From NCBI GenBank assembly GCA_938091115.1, contig CALKNI010000124.1, forward strand, positions 1 to 35,888: a DNA stretch of 35,888 bases, given 5' to 3'. The stretch comes from an uncultured Pirellulaceae bacterium (GTDB lineage Bacteria > Planctomycetota > Planctomycetia > Pirellulales > Pirellulaceae). The first letter of the stretch is position 1, and each line of letters begins with the position of its first letter. Below, piece by piece: positions 35,158 through 35,888 of the stretch. The notes under the pieces were generated by a model that had not been told where the DNA came from, searched no databases, and worked only from the letters and a program-made list of their open reading frames with translations. The translations under genes were made by a program, and so were the position numbers.

Positions 35158-35888
35158 TTACTTACCGACCTCATCTTTAAGACCATCCATTTTACTGGCG
35201 ACCGCACCTTTGGGTGCCTTGGGCCAAGGCGTCTCGCCCGGCTCCCACTCGGTTGGCTGTTTTGCGCGAACTTTATTCACGGCGGTGATTAGCCACTCAG
35301 GAATATTCGCTTGCTCTTGCTGTCCATAAACATAAGGCAAAGGCGGATCCATCAACAGCGGCTTGTCTCCAAGGGGAGGACGCTCATTGCCGACTGCATT
35401 GACGCGTGCCTTCAGTTCTTTCACAAGTTTAGGATGTTTGGCAGCGACGTCGGTTTGCTCGGATGGGTCTTGCTTAAGGTTGTAAAGCACGTCGCCCATC
35501 AGTTTAAAATCGCCACTTCTAATCGTCGGAAGTCTTACACTGCCGGCAACGTCAAAGACGATTTCGTTTCGCTTACTTGCTGCTCCCTCAAACAACATGG
35601 ACGTCATATCAATACCGTCGATTGGCTTCTCCTGTTTGTGATTTCCACCGGCGAGCGTAATGAAGGTCGGATAAAAATCGGATACAAACATTAGGCCATC
35701 TTTTGTCGTCCCGGGCTTAGTGTGTCCCGGCCAGCGCAAAATCGCGGGTTGCCGAACACCACCTTCAAACGTCGTATTCTTAGTCCCCCGAAACGGTTTA
35801 CTAAACTCTTCCAGAACCGGCCCGTTGTCGTTGGTAAAAATAAACAGCGTGTTGTCACGAAATCCATTGTCGTCGATCGCTTTACCGA
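35158..35888 (-). CDS. Sulfatase, 5'-truncated by the window edge
   Basis: The frame is open through base 35888 and ends at TAA 35158-35160, so only the last 243 or so residues are visible. It carries the metal-ligand motif FTNDNGP, GTKNTTFEGGVRQPAILRWPGH (the conserved active-site-loop Lys and EGG), DFYPTFITLAG and DGIDMTSMLF. Then comes the C-terminal subdomain (YNLKQDPSEQTDVA). The ATG/TTG near 35739 is internal. The formylglycine motif lies beyond the right edge. A Pro- and Lys-rich tail ends the protein. It is a secreted sulfatase by family precedent, and is transcribed in the same direction as the esterase and PSD1 operon. Confidence 0.92.
   Translation of the reverse strand, partial: GKAIDDNGFRDNTLFIFTNDNGPVLEEFSKPFRGTKNTTFEGGVRQPAILRWPGHTKPGTTKDGLMFVSDFYPTFITLAGGNHKQEKPIDGIDMTSMLFEGAASKRNEIVFDVAGSVRLPTIRSGDFKLMGDVLYNLKQDPSEQTDVAAKHPKLVKELKARVNAVGNERPPLGDKPLLMDPPLPYVYGQQEQANIPEWLITAVNKVRAKQPTEWEPGETPWPKAPKGAVASKMDGLKDEVGK

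Overview
The window looks like chromosome from a planctomycete, probably a Pirellulales/Rhodopirellula-type marine lineage. The reasons are the protein families: secreted sulfatases, a Planctomycete cytochrome c protein (PSCyt1/PSCyt2/PSD1) paired with a Tat-exported DUF1501 protein, sialidase-like and sialate-esterase-like enzymes, and a long MoxR/VWA locus. Base composition is near 50% G+C. Several genes start at GTG or TTG. No rRNA, tRNA, CRISPR array or insertion sequence was seen. Assignment is from family knowledge, not from a database search.

Region 1 (1-4447, plus strand) holds the 3' part of a sulfatase whose active-site motif lies left of the window. It is followed by a large membrane protein with a DUF1444-like head and a jacalin-like tail, then a small DUF3592-like membrane protein. 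Region 2 (4730-22150, plus strand) is one long co-directional cluster. It runs MoxR ATPase, DUF58 protein, BatA-like VWA protein, a second VWA protein, a 1471-residue DUF4175-like coiled-coil membrane protein, a terpene-cyclase-toroid protein, a transglutaminase-like protein, a double thioredoxin-like protein without CxxC, and an SGNH/SASA esterase. The first six junctions overlap or nearly touch, which points to translational coupling. The likely theme is MoxR-assisted assembly or quality control of an envelope complex (inference).

Region 3 (22201-35888, minus strand) holds a multipass membrane protein, a secreted BNR/Asp-box sialidase-like protein, a tandem double SGNH hydrolase, then an insertion-like block (about 25777-28228), a DUF1501 + PSD1 pair, a sialate O-acetylesterase and the 3' end of another sulfatase. 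Sulfatases, deacetylating esterases, sialidase-like enzymes and PSD1/DUF1501 together suggest breakdown of sulfated, acetylated polysaccharide.

The most interesting structure is the block at about 25777-28228. It reads as a small array of integron gene cassettes without an integrase (a CALIN-type cluster). Three short co-oriented genes are each followed by an attC-like imperfect palindrome. Two sites have R' and R'' boxes, paired arms and the asymmetric extra base typical of attC; the third is degenerate. Cassette cargo is a four-helix membrane protein of unknown function, a secreted endonuclease/exonuclease/phosphatase-fold enzyme, and a gene that seems frameshifted and ends in a UVR-like motif. 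In two cassettes the gene's stop codon lies inside the attC site.
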